The notes below the pieces were generated by a model. It searched no databases. It was not told the DNA's origin and saw only the letters and a program-made list of their open reading frames with translations. Below, one piece after another: positions 36,218-45,857 of a stretch of 64,000 nt of DNA. The position numbers and the translations under genes are program-made. Source of the stretch: Capnocytophaga sp. ARDL2 (lineage in GTDB: Bacteria; Bacteroidota; Bacteroidia; Flavobacteriales; Flavobacteriaceae); the NCBI RefSeq assembly GCF_041530365.1, contig NZ_CP168034.1:868001-932000 (forward strand), in the 5' to 3' direction. How positions within the stretch are numbered: the stretch's first letter is position 1; the number at the start of each line of letters is the position of its first letter.

Positions 36218-37024
36218 TTAAATTACAAAATCCTCAAATTTCTTTTTAAACTCCTGATAATTAGTTTTATTTATTTCAAATTTGCCGTACCAAACATAAT
36301 CAAAAATATAAGAAATTTCCCTGAATTGTTTTTTTAGTTTAGGGTCGTTAAATTCTCTTACATAATCTTTGTTGGTTTTTTCTGGATTCCAATCTATGAG
36401 TTTTCGGTCGGTGAGTTTTTTTAGTGCATACAAATACTGATATCTCACGGCATAGCGAAAATTTCCTTTTTGTTCAAAGTTGAAAATTTCTTTGATAAAG
36501 TCGATTTCGTGTATATTTTCCGTCAAACCATTGATGGGAATACCTGTTTCCTGATTTGATTTTTCAAAAATACCCAATCCACCTCTTTTCAACAAAGCTA
36601 TTATGACAAAATACAAAGCGGCTGTTGCAATGAGAAATAAGAGTATTTTTAAAACAAATTCTCCTGTTTGATTCACTCCTTTGAATTGGAAAGGACCAAG
36701 CCATCTTGCAATATGCCCAACTATTCTATCCATTATCGACTCTTTGGGCTTGTTTTCCGAATAATTAAACGCTTTATCAGAATATTTCTCTTGAAAATCT
36801 TCCTTCCATTTTTTAGGATAAATAGTATTTTCGGTTGATTTTTCGCTAAAAAAATACTCTTCTAAATCAAGGTAAGTTTCCTTTTCAAGGCTGTCAACTT
36901 CGATAAATTCGGCTGTCTCCTCAACAGTAATTTCGGCATAAGTCTCCTCTGCTTCTCTTTCGGTTGCGGAAGGAGAAAAACAACTGGAAAACAACAACAG
37001 GATAACTAAAAATCTACAAATCAT
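36218..37024 (-). CDS. DUF4129 domain-containing protein
   Basis: A 268-residue protein. The N-terminal region has a lipoprotein-like signal (MICRFLVILLLFSSCFS, Cys15), then a very acidic stretch, a membrane helix near 128-147 and a C-terminal DUF4129 domain (RYAVRYQYLYALKKLTDRKL near 190-209, then DYVREFND and IFDYVWYGKFEI). It overlaps the upstream membrane-protein gene by 11 bp, so the two are co-translated. It is part of the MoxR-associated set. Confidence 0.82.
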   Translation of the reverse strand: MICRFLVILLLFSSCFSPSATEREAEETYAEITVEETAEFIEVDSLEKETYLDLEEYFFSEKSTENTIYPKKWKEDFQEKYSDKAFNYSENKPKESIMDRIVGHIARWLGPFQFKGVNQTGEFVLKILLFLIATAALYFVIIALLKRGGLGIFEKSNQETGIPINGLTENIHEIDFIKEIFNFEQKGNFRYAVRYQYLYALKKLTDRKLIDWNPEKTNKDYVREFNDPKLKKQFREISYIFDYVWYGKFEINKTNYQEFKKKFEDFVI

Positions 37025-37976
37025 TTCCTAAATTTTGGATTTCTAATAGGTCTTCTTTTCTATGCAAATCTGTACGGTGATCGCAATACATAAATCCACA
37101 ACCGATTGAGATTACATTGTTTAGTATTAATAAAACCAAAAATGATAGTATTTGAAAGACAAGTGAAAGTATAAGATAGATGAAAAGTGTTTTTTCGTCA
37201 TAAGTTTCATCAGACGCTAAAATGTTTTCTACTGAAATTGATAAAATCAAAGGAAAAATCATAAATACCCACGAAATGATATTTATTAGTATATGAAGAA
37301 CAAATGTCGTACCCGTATATTTCCAAAAAGGCGAACTCTTCGAGCCTTCCTCGTATGAAAATTGAGCTCTAACGGCATACAAAAACGAACTAAAAAATCC
37401 ACGACTGGTAGAGAAATAGTCGTACATGTGAAAATTGAACACATTGACTATAAATGGAGTAACCAAAAATATGAGTAAAATTCCAATAATCAGAAAGATA
37501 GATAAAAATGTTCCGAATGCTACAAGTATGAAAACAGGAACTGTAAAAAATGTCGTTCCTATAAAAAACTTTACAATTTTCCATTTATTGTTTTTAAAAT
37601 CGGAAAAGATCGTGTCCATTTTCACCTTGTTTTCTTTATGAACCACCACTCGTCTTAGGTAAAAAATAGGAAACAAATAATTGAGTATTCCCATGAAAAT
37701 GAAAAACAATACCATAGTTACAAAAGCGACAACAAACCATGTGAAATTATTGCTTATCATTTGTTCGATAAAATTTTGCTGTCCGTCGAGTTTTCCATTC
37801 ATAAATGGAGAAATAAAGGTATCTGATACCAAATAGCCCATGAGACCAAATAACAAGAAAATAGGTGTGTTGAGTAATAAATAATTTTTGAAAAAGTTTT
37901 TTCCGTTTTGTCTGAAAAACAAAAAAGTGTCGTTGAATAATTCGCTCAAATTTCTGTGTTTGTAATATTGTATCAT
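37014..37976 (-). CDS. Polytopic membrane protein of the MoxR cluster
   Basis: A 320-residue protein with about five or six predicted membrane helices (near 35-52, 80-105, 140-185, 225-250 and 268-292). The opening MIQYYKHRNLSELFNDTFLF is typical of flavobacterial proteins found next to DUF4129 genes. No enzymatic motif is seen. It overlaps the DUF4129 gene by 11 bp and follows the SpoIIM gene by 46 bp. The function is unknown. Confidence 0.75.
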   Translation of the reverse strand: MIQYYKHRNLSELFNDTFLFFRQNGKNFFKNYLLLNTPIFLLFGLMGYLVSDTFISPFMNGKLDGQQNFIEQMISNNFTWFVVAFVTMVLFFIFMGILNYLFPIFYLRRVVVHKENKVKMDTIFSDFKNNKWKIVKFFIGTTFFTVPVFILVAFGTFLSIFLIIGILLIFLVTPFIVNVFNFHMYDYFSTSRGFFSSFLYAVRAQFSYEEGSKSSPFWKYTGTTFVLHILINIISWVFMIFPLILSISVENILASDETYDEKTLFIYLILSLVFQILSFLVLLILNNVISIGCGFMYCDHRTDLHRKEDLLEIQNLGNDL

Positions 37977-38022
37977 ATCTTATTTTGATTGTTTAATGTC
38001 CTATCGTCGATAGTGGAAATTT

Positions 38023-39027
38023 TTACAATGTATTTTTTACTTCGTTTTGAAAGATATTTTTTCTTAGTGATTCTAATTTTTTATTGAGAATAATTGGGTA
38101 AATAATGTAGTAAAAAACTACGATGGCTAAACATCCAAAGATGATGAATAAATTGATAGCCAAAGGCATTTTTAGTCCGTGTCGTGTGATGTAACCTTCG
38201 ATAATTCCTGCAACAATGGTAAAGGGAGTGGTACTGAGGAAAATTTTAAACGAACACGAAAATCCTCTTTTCAACGATTCTAATCTCGTGTAAGTACCTG
38301 GAAATAAAATAGAAGTTCCCAGTATCATTCCAGCGGCACATTCGATGACCATGGCAAAAATCTCAAAAGTTCCGTGTAGCCATATTCCTCTGGCACTTTG
38401 CCAAAGTACTCCAAAATCGTGAAAAAAATATTGAAAACTACCCAACATAATGCAGTTTTGCAGTAAAATGTACAAACTGCCCACGCCTGCAAATAGTCCA
38501 TAAAAGTACATTTTTGCCCCAACCATCAGATTGTTGAAGGTGATGCCGATGGTAGAACCCCAAGTGCTTCCCAAATCGTAAATTTTGATGGGATTGCCCT
38601 CTTTGATATTTTCTTTGGTTAGATGTACATAACTTTCACCTAAAATAAGATTGGCAAAATTTTTATCATAGATAGCAGAAAATACGCCAATTAGGGTAAA
38701 AAGTGCAAAAAACACAAACCCCCAATAGACATAACTTCGGTATTGGTACAAAATCAACGGAACTTCGGTTTTGAAGAAATAGGAAATGCGATTTTCCTCA
38801 ATTCGCTTGGTTTTGTATATGCGTTGAAAGATGCGATTGGATAAATAATTGAGGTAAACAGTCGTTTTACTTTTGGGATAATAGGTCTGAGCAAATGACA
38901 AATCATTTACCACATTGATATAAAGTGAGGACAAGTCATCAGGATTTTTTTTGATTTTTCCATTGATAATCTGCTCAACTTCCAACCATTTTTCTTTATT
39001 TTGCTTTATGAATGCTACCTCTCTCAT
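38023..39027 (-). CDS. Stage II sporulation protein M (SpoIIM)-family membrane protein
   Basis: I choose the ATG at 39025-39027 (MREVAFIKQNKEKWLEVEQI), the conserved start in this family, giving 334 residues; a longer frame opens upstream at 39072 but would overlap the divergent RDD gene. A cytoplasmic N-terminal helical domain of about 100 residues precedes five or six membrane helices, with conserved GTFEIFAMVIECAAGMILG near 234-252. Bacteroidota do not sporulate; these proteins are named by fold only. It is the first gene of the MoxR-type set and is divergent from the RDD gene, with 31 bp between the starts. Confidence 0.85.
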   Translation of the reverse strand: MREVAFIKQNKEKWLEVEQIINGKIKKNPDDLSSLYINVVNDLSFAQTYYPKSKTTVYLNYLSNRIFQRIYKTKRIEENRISYFFKTEVPLILYQYRSYVYWGFVFFALFTLIGVFSAIYDKNFANLILGESYVHLTKENIKEGNPIKIYDLGSTWGSTIGITFNNLMVGAKMYFYGLFAGVGSLYILLQNCIMLGSFQYFFHDFGVLWQSARGIWLHGTFEIFAMVIECAAGMILGTSILFPGTYTRLESLKRGFSCSFKIFLSTTPFTIVAGIIEGYITRHGLKMPLAINLFIIFGCLAIVVFYYIIYPIILNKKLESLRKNIFQNEVKNTL

Positions 39028-39058
39028 AATGGTTGCTAATTTATGAAAAATATTACTT

Positions 39059-39799
39059 ATGTCAAAAATCACAGTAAATACTTCTCAAAATGTTACTATA
39101 GCCTTTGATGTTGCTAGTATCGGCGACAGAATCATTGCTTTTGTTGTAGATTTGCTCATTATAGTAGCGTATTTTTTTGCAGTGTTTTATTCACTAAATC
39201 GTCTGGGTTTCATGTCGCTTTTTCACGATGAGTGGTCACAAGTGGGGATAGCGATAGTGTTTTCACTTCCTGCTACCTTTTATACTTTAGTGTCCGAAAT
39301 TTTGATGGAAGGACAAACCTTGGGCAAGCGATTGATGGGAATAAAGGTGATAAAAATAGATGGATATCAAGCGAGTTTTGGTGATTATGTCGCAAGGTGG
39401 TTTTTCCGATTGATAGATATTTACAGCAATGGTGGAGCAGTGGGAATTATTACTATGATAGTAAACAAAAACAACCAAAGGTTTGGAGGATTGGTATCAG
39501 GTACAGCGGTGATTTCGCTAAAAAACAAAGTGAATATTTCGCATACCATTTTGCAAGAAATAGGCGAGGAATATCAACCGATTTTTCCCCAGGTGATAAT
39601 GCTTTCGGACAATGATATCAATATAGTAAAATTTCATTTTGACAAAGCAGTAAAGCACAATGATTTAATAATACTTGAAGAACTAACTCAAAAGTTGAAA
39701 AGTATCATGAAAATCGAAACATTGAAAGAAGAGATGACCCATCGACAGTTTATTGATTCCGTTTTGAAGGATTATAATTATTATACTGGGCGAGAGTAA
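39059..39799 (+). CDS. RDD family membrane protein
   Basis: A 246-residue protein. The RDD domain covers residues 1-155: VASIGDRIIAFVVDLLIIV near 18-36 (the Arg-Asp-Asp signature), LMEGQTLGKRLMGIKVI near 82-98, and ARWFFRLIDI near 117. Three membrane helices are predicted, then a 90-residue cytoplasmic helical tail. RDD proteins are usual partners of SpoIIM/MoxR clusters; transport roles have been proposed for some. Its start lies 31 bp from the divergent SpoIIM gene, suggesting a shared control region. Confidence 0.88.
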   Translation: MSKITVNTSQNVTIAFDVASIGDRIIAFVVDLLIIVAYFFAVFYSLNRLGFMSLFHDEWSQVGIAIVFSLPATFYTLVSEILMEGQTLGKRLMGIKVIKIDGYQASFGDYVARWFFRLIDIYSNGGAVGIITMIVNKNNQRFGGLVSGTAVISLKNKVNISHTILQEIGEEYQPIFPQVIMLSDNDINIVKFHFDKAVKHNDLIILEELTQKLKSIMKIETLKEEMTHRQFIDSVLKDYNYYTGRE

Positions 39800-39821
39800 A
39801 TCATAGAATACAGGAGGGAAT

Positions 39822-39857
39822 AAAAAAATGTTGGGTTATGCACCCAACATTTTTTTT
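39822..39857. terminator. Bidirectional terminator between the RDD and yqeY genes
   Basis: A stem of about 15 bp (39822-39836 with 39842-39856) with a 5-nt loop and A/T arms between convergent genes. Confidence 0.88.
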
Positions 39858-40285
39858 ACGATAGTCGAAATGGTTTTTCCGTCAACGCTTCCAGCCATTT
39901 TAGCATTGGCAAGACTCATTACTTGACCCATAGCTTGCATACCAGAGAAACCACCTTCGTTGATGATATGTTTTACGATCGTTTCTACTTCCTCTTCAGA
40001 CAATTGAGTAGGTAAGAATTGCTCGATGATTGCAACCTGTGCCAACTCTGGCTCGGCTAAATCTTGTCTTCCTTGCTCTACAAAAATATCCGCCGAATTT
40101 TTGCGTTGTTTGATCATTTTTTGCAACATTTTTACTTCGTCTGCTTCGGTCAATTCTGCATTTACACCCGAAGTTTGTGCCAATAGCAATTCAGATTTTA
40201 TTGCTCTCAAGGCTTCTAATGCCACAGTGTCTTTTGCTTTCATTGCTGTTTTCATCGATTCAGCAATTTTTGTTTGTAAACTCAT
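39836..40285 (-). CDS. GatB/YqeY domain protein
   Basis: A 149-residue protein consisting of a single YqeY domain, as in the tail of GatB (the B subunit of the tRNA-dependent amidotransferase). It shows ALRAIKSELLLAQTSG near 24-39, QKMIKQRKNSADIFVEQGR near 51-69, IIEQFLPTQLSEEEVE near 85, and a closing DGKTISTIVKKMLGA. Stand-alone YqeY proteins may bind tRNA; the role is not settled. It has its own terminator. Confidence 0.92.
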   Translation of the reverse strand: MSLQTKIAESMKTAMKAKDTVALEALRAIKSELLLAQTSGVNAELTEADEVKMLQKMIKQRKNSADIFVEQGRQDLAEPELAQVAIIEQFLPTQLSEEEVETIVKHIINEGGFSGMQAMGQVMSLANAKMAGSVDGKTISTIVKKMLGA

Positions 40286-40489
40286 GGTTATAATGTTTGT
40301 GTTTTGATTAGGTTGAATTTCTTTTCATACAAAGGTACTTATTTCTTTCATTTTATTCAAATGAATGATGTAGTTATCAAGACTTGTAATTTTCGCAAGT
40401 TTTGAGGATTGTTGAGGTTTAGGGGGAAAAATGATAAAGTTATTTTTGTTTTACAGCCAAGATATCTTTAATAAGGAACTATGAAAATT

Positions 40490-40532
40490 AAACCTGTCTA
40501 AACTTTTACTCTTAAAAAGTTTAGACAGGTTT
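40490..40532. terminator. Long hairpin terminator after the aromatic hydroxylase gene
   Basis: A perfect 18-bp stem (40490-40507 with 40515-40532) with a 7-nt loop. It lies about 50 bp beyond the stop codon of the minus-strand hydroxylase gene, in the 297-bp gap that otherwise holds nothing recognisable. Confidence 0.8.
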
Positions 40533-40582
40533 TTTGTGAAAATCTATGTTTTCTCTGTGGTTTAAACAAAAAAAATGAAAAA

Positions 40583-42319
40583 TTAATAAATCAAATTCCA
40601 ACCGTTTTCAATCAAATGAGCTACTTCGGGTCTTTGTTTTTTTACTTCCAAAAGATGTGCTTTGGCGGCTTCTTCTACCGCTAATTTTCTTTCGTGTGCC
40701 AATTCTACAATTTCCAATGTCAATAACCAATCTTCTGAATGATTGGCTTTTAGTTCAGATAAAATGTTTTCTAATGATATCTCGGCGTTTTTCTCTCTAC
40801 AATCGCGAACTTGCTGGTACAATCTCTCCAATTTTTGTCTTTTTTCGCATACTTTTGGTTTGATAGTCGTAGTAGATGGTACATGCGTAATCATATCAAA
40901 ACTAAAACAATCCGCTGGTCCTGAGTATGCTGAAATCACTTTTTTACCAACCGCCATATCGTAAGTTCCCCACGATGGGTCAAACAAAATTTTGTCGCCA
41001 TGAGTTACTGTACAATTTTTGAATTGAATCAAAATAATATCGCCTTGTAGATTTCTCATTCCTGTGATAATCTCACCTTTTACTTTGATATTTCCTTCAA
41101 ATTCCAAGCAAACTTCTTTTCCTTCGCAAATATCATAAGCCTCCAAATCACGAGGACTCATATCTTCTATAGCCAAGTTGATACCTTTCAATTTTCCAAC
41201 AGGACTACCAAAACCTTCGCTGTGATAGTCTGTGCCGTGGTTTAGAATTTCTTTATCTCTAAAAGCCAAAGCTGTTTTTCCTGTGGTTTGCACATAGACA
41301 GGTTTTCCGTCGTTTTCGATGATATTGGTAAATATTCCCGAAATTTGCAATCCGGTAGATAATTCTATAGTACCCAATGCTTTAGATTCGATAAGTTTGT
41401 TCAATCCTTTGATGCCTCCTGTACGCAATGCCATGGTGTTGGCAAATTCTTCCAATACTTTGTTTAGGTATGAAAAATCTGGCGTAACATATAATTGAGG
41501 TTGAGGTTTGGTAATGTCAAATCCTTGGTGAGCAGCCTCGATGGTATAAGGCAATTTTTTAACCTTATCGGTCATACACCATTCGCTTTCACCGATAGAA
41601 GAAAGCAATCCTGCACCGTAAATTTTAGGGGCTTCCACTGTGCCAACCAATCCATATTCTACTGTCCACCAGTGTAGATTGCGAATCAAAGCCATTTCTG
41701 ATGGGGTAGTGTGTTTGGCTTGTAATTCGTTTACCCGGTTTCTCACTCGTTTCAATTCGCTTTCAGGAGTTCCTTCTGCCTCTTCCAAAATCGACAATTC
41801 ACGAATCGCTTCGTAAATTTCATAATCGTGAGCCGACGAAATAGCTTTACAACCAATGGCACCGAAACGGCGAAGATATTCTGCATATTCAGGGTTGGCG
41901 ATAATCGGAGCGTGCCCTGCTCCTTCGTGGATAATATCCGGAGCCGGAGTGTATTCAATATTTTCCAATTGGCGAATGTCAGATGCAATCACCAAAACAT
42001 TGTATGCCTGAAATTCCATAAACGCATTGGGTGGAATAAAACCATCCACAGCAACGGCTGCCCAACCAATTTCTTTCAAAATGCGGTTCATACCGTACAT
42101 ACTTGGGATATGTTCGATAGAAATTCCCGTTTTTTTCAATCCTTCCAAATACGAATTGTGAGCAACTTTTGAAAGGTAATCCACATTTTTACGCATTACA
42201 TATCGCCAAACCGCTTGGTTGATAGGCGTGTATTCGTCGTAATTTTGTGGTTTGATAAACTGTTTTAAATGAGGAGGTAAATTATCAATTAATGGGTTGG
42301 TTTCTATTGTTGTATTCAT
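40583..42319 (-). CDS. Aromatic amino acid hydroxylase (phenylalanine 4-monooxygenase-like)
   Basis: A 578-residue protein. The catalytic domain (about 25-330) carries the iron ligands His131 and His136 in PDIIHEGAGHAPII, and a Glu further on in WWTVEYGLVG. The fold uses a pterin cofactor and oxygen to hydroxylate an aromatic ring. The roughly 240-residue C-terminal extension (from GGIKGLNKLIESKALGTIEL) is specific to a Bacteroidota group and is absent from the shorter, roughly 260-300-residue bacterial PhhA enzymes. Substrate preference (Phe or Trp) cannot be read from sequence. No pterin dehydratase gene is adjacent. Confidence 0.87.
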   Translation of the reverse strand: MNTTIETNPLIDNLPPHLKQFIKPQNYDEYTPINQAVWRYVMRKNVDYLSKVAHNSYLEGLKKTGISIEHIPSMYGMNRILKEIGWAAVAVDGFIPPNAFMEFQAYNVLVIASDIRQLENIEYTPAPDIIHEGAGHAPIIANPEYAEYLRRFGAIGCKAISSAHDYEIYEAIRELSILEEAEGTPESELKRVRNRVNELQAKHTTPSEMALIRNLHWWTVEYGLVGTVEAPKIYGAGLLSSIGESEWCMTDKVKKLPYTIEAAHQGFDITKPQPQLYVTPDFSYLNKVLEEFANTMALRTGGIKGLNKLIESKALGTIELSTGLQISGIFTNIIENDGKPVYVQTTGKTALAFRDKEILNHGTDYHSEGFGSPVGKLKGINLAIEDMSPRDLEAYDICEGKEVCLEFEGNIKVKGEIITGMRNLQGDIILIQFKNCTVTHGDKILFDPSWGTYDMAVGKKVISAYSGPADCFSFDMITHVPSTTTIKPKVCEKRQKLERLYQQVRDCREKNAEISLENILSELKANHSEDWLLTLEIVELAHERKLAVEEAAKAHLLEVKKQRPEVAHLIENGWNLIY

Positions 42320-42502
42320 TGTCTTATAATTTGAGGCATAAAAATACTAAAAAAAGTGATATGGGATGTTTTTTTGAAATAAAACTATTGCCTTTGATGT
42401 AAAAAAGTCTTTTGAAATATTTAATAAATTATTGTATAGAAATTGGGCGTTTCGTACCTAACATTTGCTCCTGATTAATCACAAAATAAACATTCAGACA
42501 AG

Positions 42503-43204
42503 ATGAAAAAAAAATGTTATATCTTTAGCGTTTGCAGTCGTTGGTATGACTGCAATTGTTTATGTAGTAAAAAGGATAGCACAACAACACCAATAAATTC
42601 TCAAAACTCACAAATCCCATAGAATCCACAAAATCTAGATAACAATACTACAACAGCTCAAGGAAAAATCACTATGAATGGAGTTGAGTATAAATTGGAC
42701 AATGCTTTGTTGAGAGTAGAAGTAGATGCAGAAGGAAATATATTAGGTTTTCAAACAAGAGATAAAATTGTTTTTTCTTGGATTTTAGAAGCATATAGTG
42801 GAGATAATCAAAATACTGCTACGAATGTATATATTGTAGAATTTGACATTGAGGGTCAAGGTACTACTTTGGTTTATCCTGTAGATGGTACACCAATTGT
42901 TAAAGCATTGGCAGTTTATGCAAATAATGCTTCTCAACCAATAGCATAGGGACAATTGTCAAATGTAGCCTTAAACTTTACAGAAATACTTGCTCCAGGT
43001 AATGTAGAAGGTCAAGAAAAAGGAAAATTGGTATTTAACTCTTCTTTAAATTCAACTACTCAAAACCAAGAGAACGTTGTTTATAGCGGAAATTATATGG
43101 GATTAATGCCTCAACAAATTTCTCAAAAACCTGCAAAAGTAGTTTTGGCTGATAAAAATGAGTTGAAAAACGTACAATATATAGATGTTAAAAAATTGAA
43201 ATAA
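42503..43204 (+). pseudogene. Lipoprotein-like gene with two in-frame TAG codons
   Basis: One frame of 233 codons from ATG 42503 is interrupted by TAG at 42620-42622 and 42947-42949. The parts read SKKDSTTTPINSQNSQIP, then GKITMNGVEYKLDNALLRVE and FQTRDKIVFSWILEAYSG, then LSNVALNFTEILAPG to a final YIDVKKLK. The signal peptide fits the neighbouring frame better (KNVISLAFAVVGMTAIV), so a pair of compensating indels near the start, one in the A run after the ATG, is likely. The family is not recognised. It is probably dead in this sequence. Confidence 0.6.
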
Positions 43205-43282
43205 TTTTTTACTCAACAATTATTAAAAAGGGATTGTACATTGTGGTCTCTTTTTTTATTTTTACAGAAAAATAATTAAAAA

Positions 43283-43891
43283 ATGTTTAAAGATTCTCAT
43301 TTACAATTTCCACTACATTTTACTTTTAAAATTTCAACTTTGGCAAGTGATTTTATTGTTACCAATTCCAGAAACGAAGAAGTATCGTATGTAAGACAAA
43401 AGTTATTTAAGCTAAAAGAAAGTGTACAAGTATATAAAAATCAACAAAAAACAGAGGTTTTATATAATATAAACGCCAATAAATGGATAGATTTTAATAC
43501 AACTTATACAATATCAAAACCCAATGGAAATGTGATTGGCACTGTGGCAAGAAAAGGTATGCGATCTATATGGAAGGCAACTTATGCGATTTTGGATACC
43601 AACAAAAAAACTCTATTTACAATCGAAGAAGATAATGCTTGGGTAAAATTTTGGGATGGTTTGGTGTCTGAAATTCCGTTAGTTGGTATGTTTACTGGAT
43701 ATTTTCTCAATCCAAGTTATAGTGTAAAAAATGCACAAGGGAAAGTATATTATCAACTGAAAAAACAACCCTCATTTTGGGGAAGAAGATTTGTCTTGGA
43801 AAAAATAAATGAAGTTGATTCAAGTGAAGTAGAATCATTGATAGTCAATGGTTTGATGATGATGGTGCTTATGGAAAAAAACAGAGGCTAA
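43283..43891 (+). CDS. Tubby-like / LURP-one-related hypothetical protein
   Basis: A 202-residue soluble protein with a run of beta-hairpins: FKISTLASDFIVTNSRNEEV near 15-34, VSYVRQKLFKLKESVQVY, and VIGTVARKGMRSIWKATYAI near 85-104. A single hydrophobic helix near the C-terminus (ESLIVNGLMMMVLMEK) resembles the central helix of the tubby/LURP-one fold. The pattern is what I would expect of LURP-one-related proteins, but that assignment is by pattern only. It is alone on the plus strand, facing a convergent glycosyltransferase gene 5 bp away. Confidence 0.6.
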   Translation: MFKDSHLQFPLHFTFKISTLASDFIVTNSRNEEVSYVRQKLFKLKESVQVYKNQQKTEVLYNINANKWIDFNTTYTISKPNGNVIGTVARKGMRSIWKATYAILDTNKKTLFTIEEDNAWVKFWDGLVSEIPLVGMFTGYFLNPSYSVKNAQGKVYYQLKKQPSFWGRRFVLEKINEVDSSEVESLIVNGLMMMVLMEKNRG

Positions 43892-43896
43892 TTGTT

Positions 43897-44889
43897 TTAT
43901 TTAAAAAACATTTCGGGCATCGCATCTTCGGGTTTACGCTTTTGGATTTCAATAAAATAGGTACTTTTCAAAAAACCCCAACCATAACCAAAAAATTGAA
44001 TTTGTAGGGCTATAATTGTCAATAATCCTATATAAAAAGAACGATTGTTTATCGTTGATTCGATAAATACTAATGAATTAAATGCAATCAAAATACAAAA
44101 GAAAATGGGAGTGAAAGCCAAACTAATCAACGAAAAAATTACTCCTGCGATATAAATCGTTGGTAGCCAAAAGATTGCTTTTTTGTATTTAGGAAATCGA
44201 TGATTGAGTATAGGACGAGCTTTGCCAAACTTATGAACTTGAACATAAAATTTTTTCCAATCGATACGGCGTTTGTGATAGACATACGCATCGTAAATCA
44301 AAGCGGTTTGAAAGCCTAAATCCCATAATTTCATTGTTAATTCTGGGTCTTCGCCTGGGTGAATGTTATTAAAACCACCTGTTGCTATAAAGGCTTTTTT
44401 AGAAATCCCCATGTTGAAACTCCTTGGTTGGAATTTGCCTATTTTTTCTGATGCACCACGGATGCCTCCAGTGGTAAAAAAAGATGTCATCACAGAATTG
44501 ATAGCTTTTTGAACCGAAGAAAAACTCTTATGTGCTGCGTCTCTTCCTCCAAAACAATCGACAGGATGTTTTTGTAAATAGGTGTCAACCGCAGTCAAAT
44601 AATGTGGGGGTAAAATACAATCCGAATCCAAAATAATGAAATAGTCTCCATAGGCTTTTTGCATTCCGTAATTACGCGAACGACCCGGTCCAGAATTGGG
44701 CTTTAAATAATAGTGAATTGTCAGCTTGTCTTGATATTTTTCTACCACATCACGGCAGGGTAGGGTAGAGCCGTCTTCAATTACCAATACTTCATAAGGT
44801 ATTTGTGATTGAAAATACGTCATACTTTCCAGCAATTCATCAATTTCATCAGGTCGATTGTAAACGGGTATAATAAAAGAATATTTCAT
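43897..44889 (-). CDS. Family 2 glycosyltransferase
   Basis: A 330-residue GT2 protein. The GT-A domain opens YSFIIPVYNRPDEIDELLES at 3-22, has ILDSDC near 91 as the metal-binding DxD, and GGFNNIHPGEDPELTMKLWD near 175-194 as the acceptor-side ED motif. Two membrane helices follow at about 243-285. Such membrane-attached GT2 enzymes add sugars to lipid-linked glycans or polysaccharides on the cytoplasmic face. Donor and acceptor are unknown. No other glycan genes are adjacent. Confidence 0.87.
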   Translation of the reverse strand: MKYSFIIPVYNRPDEIDELLESMTYFQSQIPYEVLVIEDGSTLPCRDVVEKYQDKLTIHYYLKPNSGPGRSRNYGMQKAYGDYFIILDSDCILPPHYLTAVDTYLQKHPVDCFGGRDAAHKSFSSVQKAINSVMTSFFTTGGIRGASEKIGKFQPRSFNMGISKKAFIATGGFNNIHPGEDPELTMKLWDLGFQTALIYDAYVYHKRRIDWKKFYVQVHKFGKARPILNHRFPKYKKAIFWLPTIYIAGVIFSLISLAFTPIFFCILIAFNSLVFIESTINNRSFYIGLLTIIALQIQFFGYGWGFLKSTYFIEIQKRKPEDAMPEMFFK

Positions 44890-44954
44890 TTGTTAGAAAC
44901 TACTAAATAAAGAATAGTAAATAGTTGGAAATTTTTCATTAAGATTGAGGAAAA

Positions 44955-45857
44955 TTACACCCATTCTACAGGATTTGCTAATATTTTTATCAACTTTTCT
45001 TCTTCTGAACCTTCTTCAGGATGGTAATCATATACCCATTGTACATGTGGTGGCAAACTCATCAAAATAGATTCGATGCGTCCGTTGGTTTTCAATCCGA
45101 AGATGGTTCCTCTGTCATGTACCAAGTTGAATTCTACATAACGTCCACGACGAATCTCCTGCCAAGTACGATTTTCGTTGGTATAGGGAGTGTTTTTACG
45201 TTTTTCTACAATCGGAGCATAGCAATCTAAAAAGCTATCGCCTACGGTAGTTACAAAGTCGTACCATTGCTCAATGCTTTGGTTTTCGTTTGCCGTTAAA
45301 TGGTCAAAAAACAATCCGCCAATACCACGAGCCTCGTTGCGGTGAGCGTTCCAAAAATAGTTATCACACTCTTTTTTGTATTTTGGATAAAAACTTGCGT
45401 CGTGTTGGTCACAGGCGTTTTTGCAAACGGTGTGAAAATGTTTAGCATCTTCTTCAAACAAATAATAAGGAGTCAAATCCTGACCACCGCCAAACCACGT
45501 ATTGACTTTTTTTCCTGATTTGTCGTACATTTCAAAATAACGCCAATTTGCATGAACTGTAGGAACCATCGGATTTTTCGGATGAATCACCAAACTCAAT
45601 CCACAAGCGAAAAAATCTACATCGCCTACATTGAAGGCTTTTTGCATAGCTTCGGGCAATGCTCCGTGTACGGCAGAAATATTTACTCCGCCTTTTTCAA
45701 AAACAGCTCCATTTTCAATCACACGGGTACGACCGCCACCTCCTCCAGGGCGTTCCCATAGGTCTTCTCTAAAAGTAGCACTTCCGTCTATTTGTTCTAG
45801 TTTTGAAGTGATTTTGTCTTGCAATTGCTGAATATATGCGTAAAATTTTTCTTTCAT
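44955..45857 (-). CDS. hemF: Oxygen-dependent coproporphyrinogen III oxidase
   Basis: A 300-residue enzyme that oxidatively decarboxylates coproporphyrinogen III to protoporphyrinogen IX in haem synthesis, using O2. The family markers are FREDLWERPGGGGGRTRVIE near 28-47, VHANWRYFEMYDK near 105, WFGGGQDLTPYYLFEED near 125, and GRYVEFNLVHDRGTIFGL near 240. Length is normal. Haem supply serves katG and cytochromes. It is probably monocistronic. Confidence 0.95.
   Translation of the reverse strand: MKEKFYAYIQQLQDKITSKLEQIDGSATFREDLWERPGGGGGRTRVIENGAVFEKGGVNISAVHGALPEAMQKAFNVGDVDFFACGLSLVIHPKNPMVPTVHANWRYFEMYDKSGKKVNTWFGGGQDLTPYYLFEEDAKHFHTVCKNACDQHDASFYPKYKKECDNYFWNAHRNEARGIGGLFFDHLTANENQSIEQWYDFVTTVGDSFLDCYAPIVEKRKNTPYTNENRTWQEIRRGRYVEFNLVHDRGTIFGLKTNGRIESILMSLPPHVQWVYDYHPEEGSEEEKLIKILANPVEWV

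Noticed and set aside
38023..39027. Sporulation function for the SpoIIM-like protein
   Set aside because: No other sporulation genes are seen and Bacteroidota do not sporulate; the name reflects fold similarity only.
24167..43204. Reassigned TAG codon explaining several in-frame TAGs
   Set aside because: TAG ends intact genes such as menB, and TAA and TGA also interrupt genes in the window.
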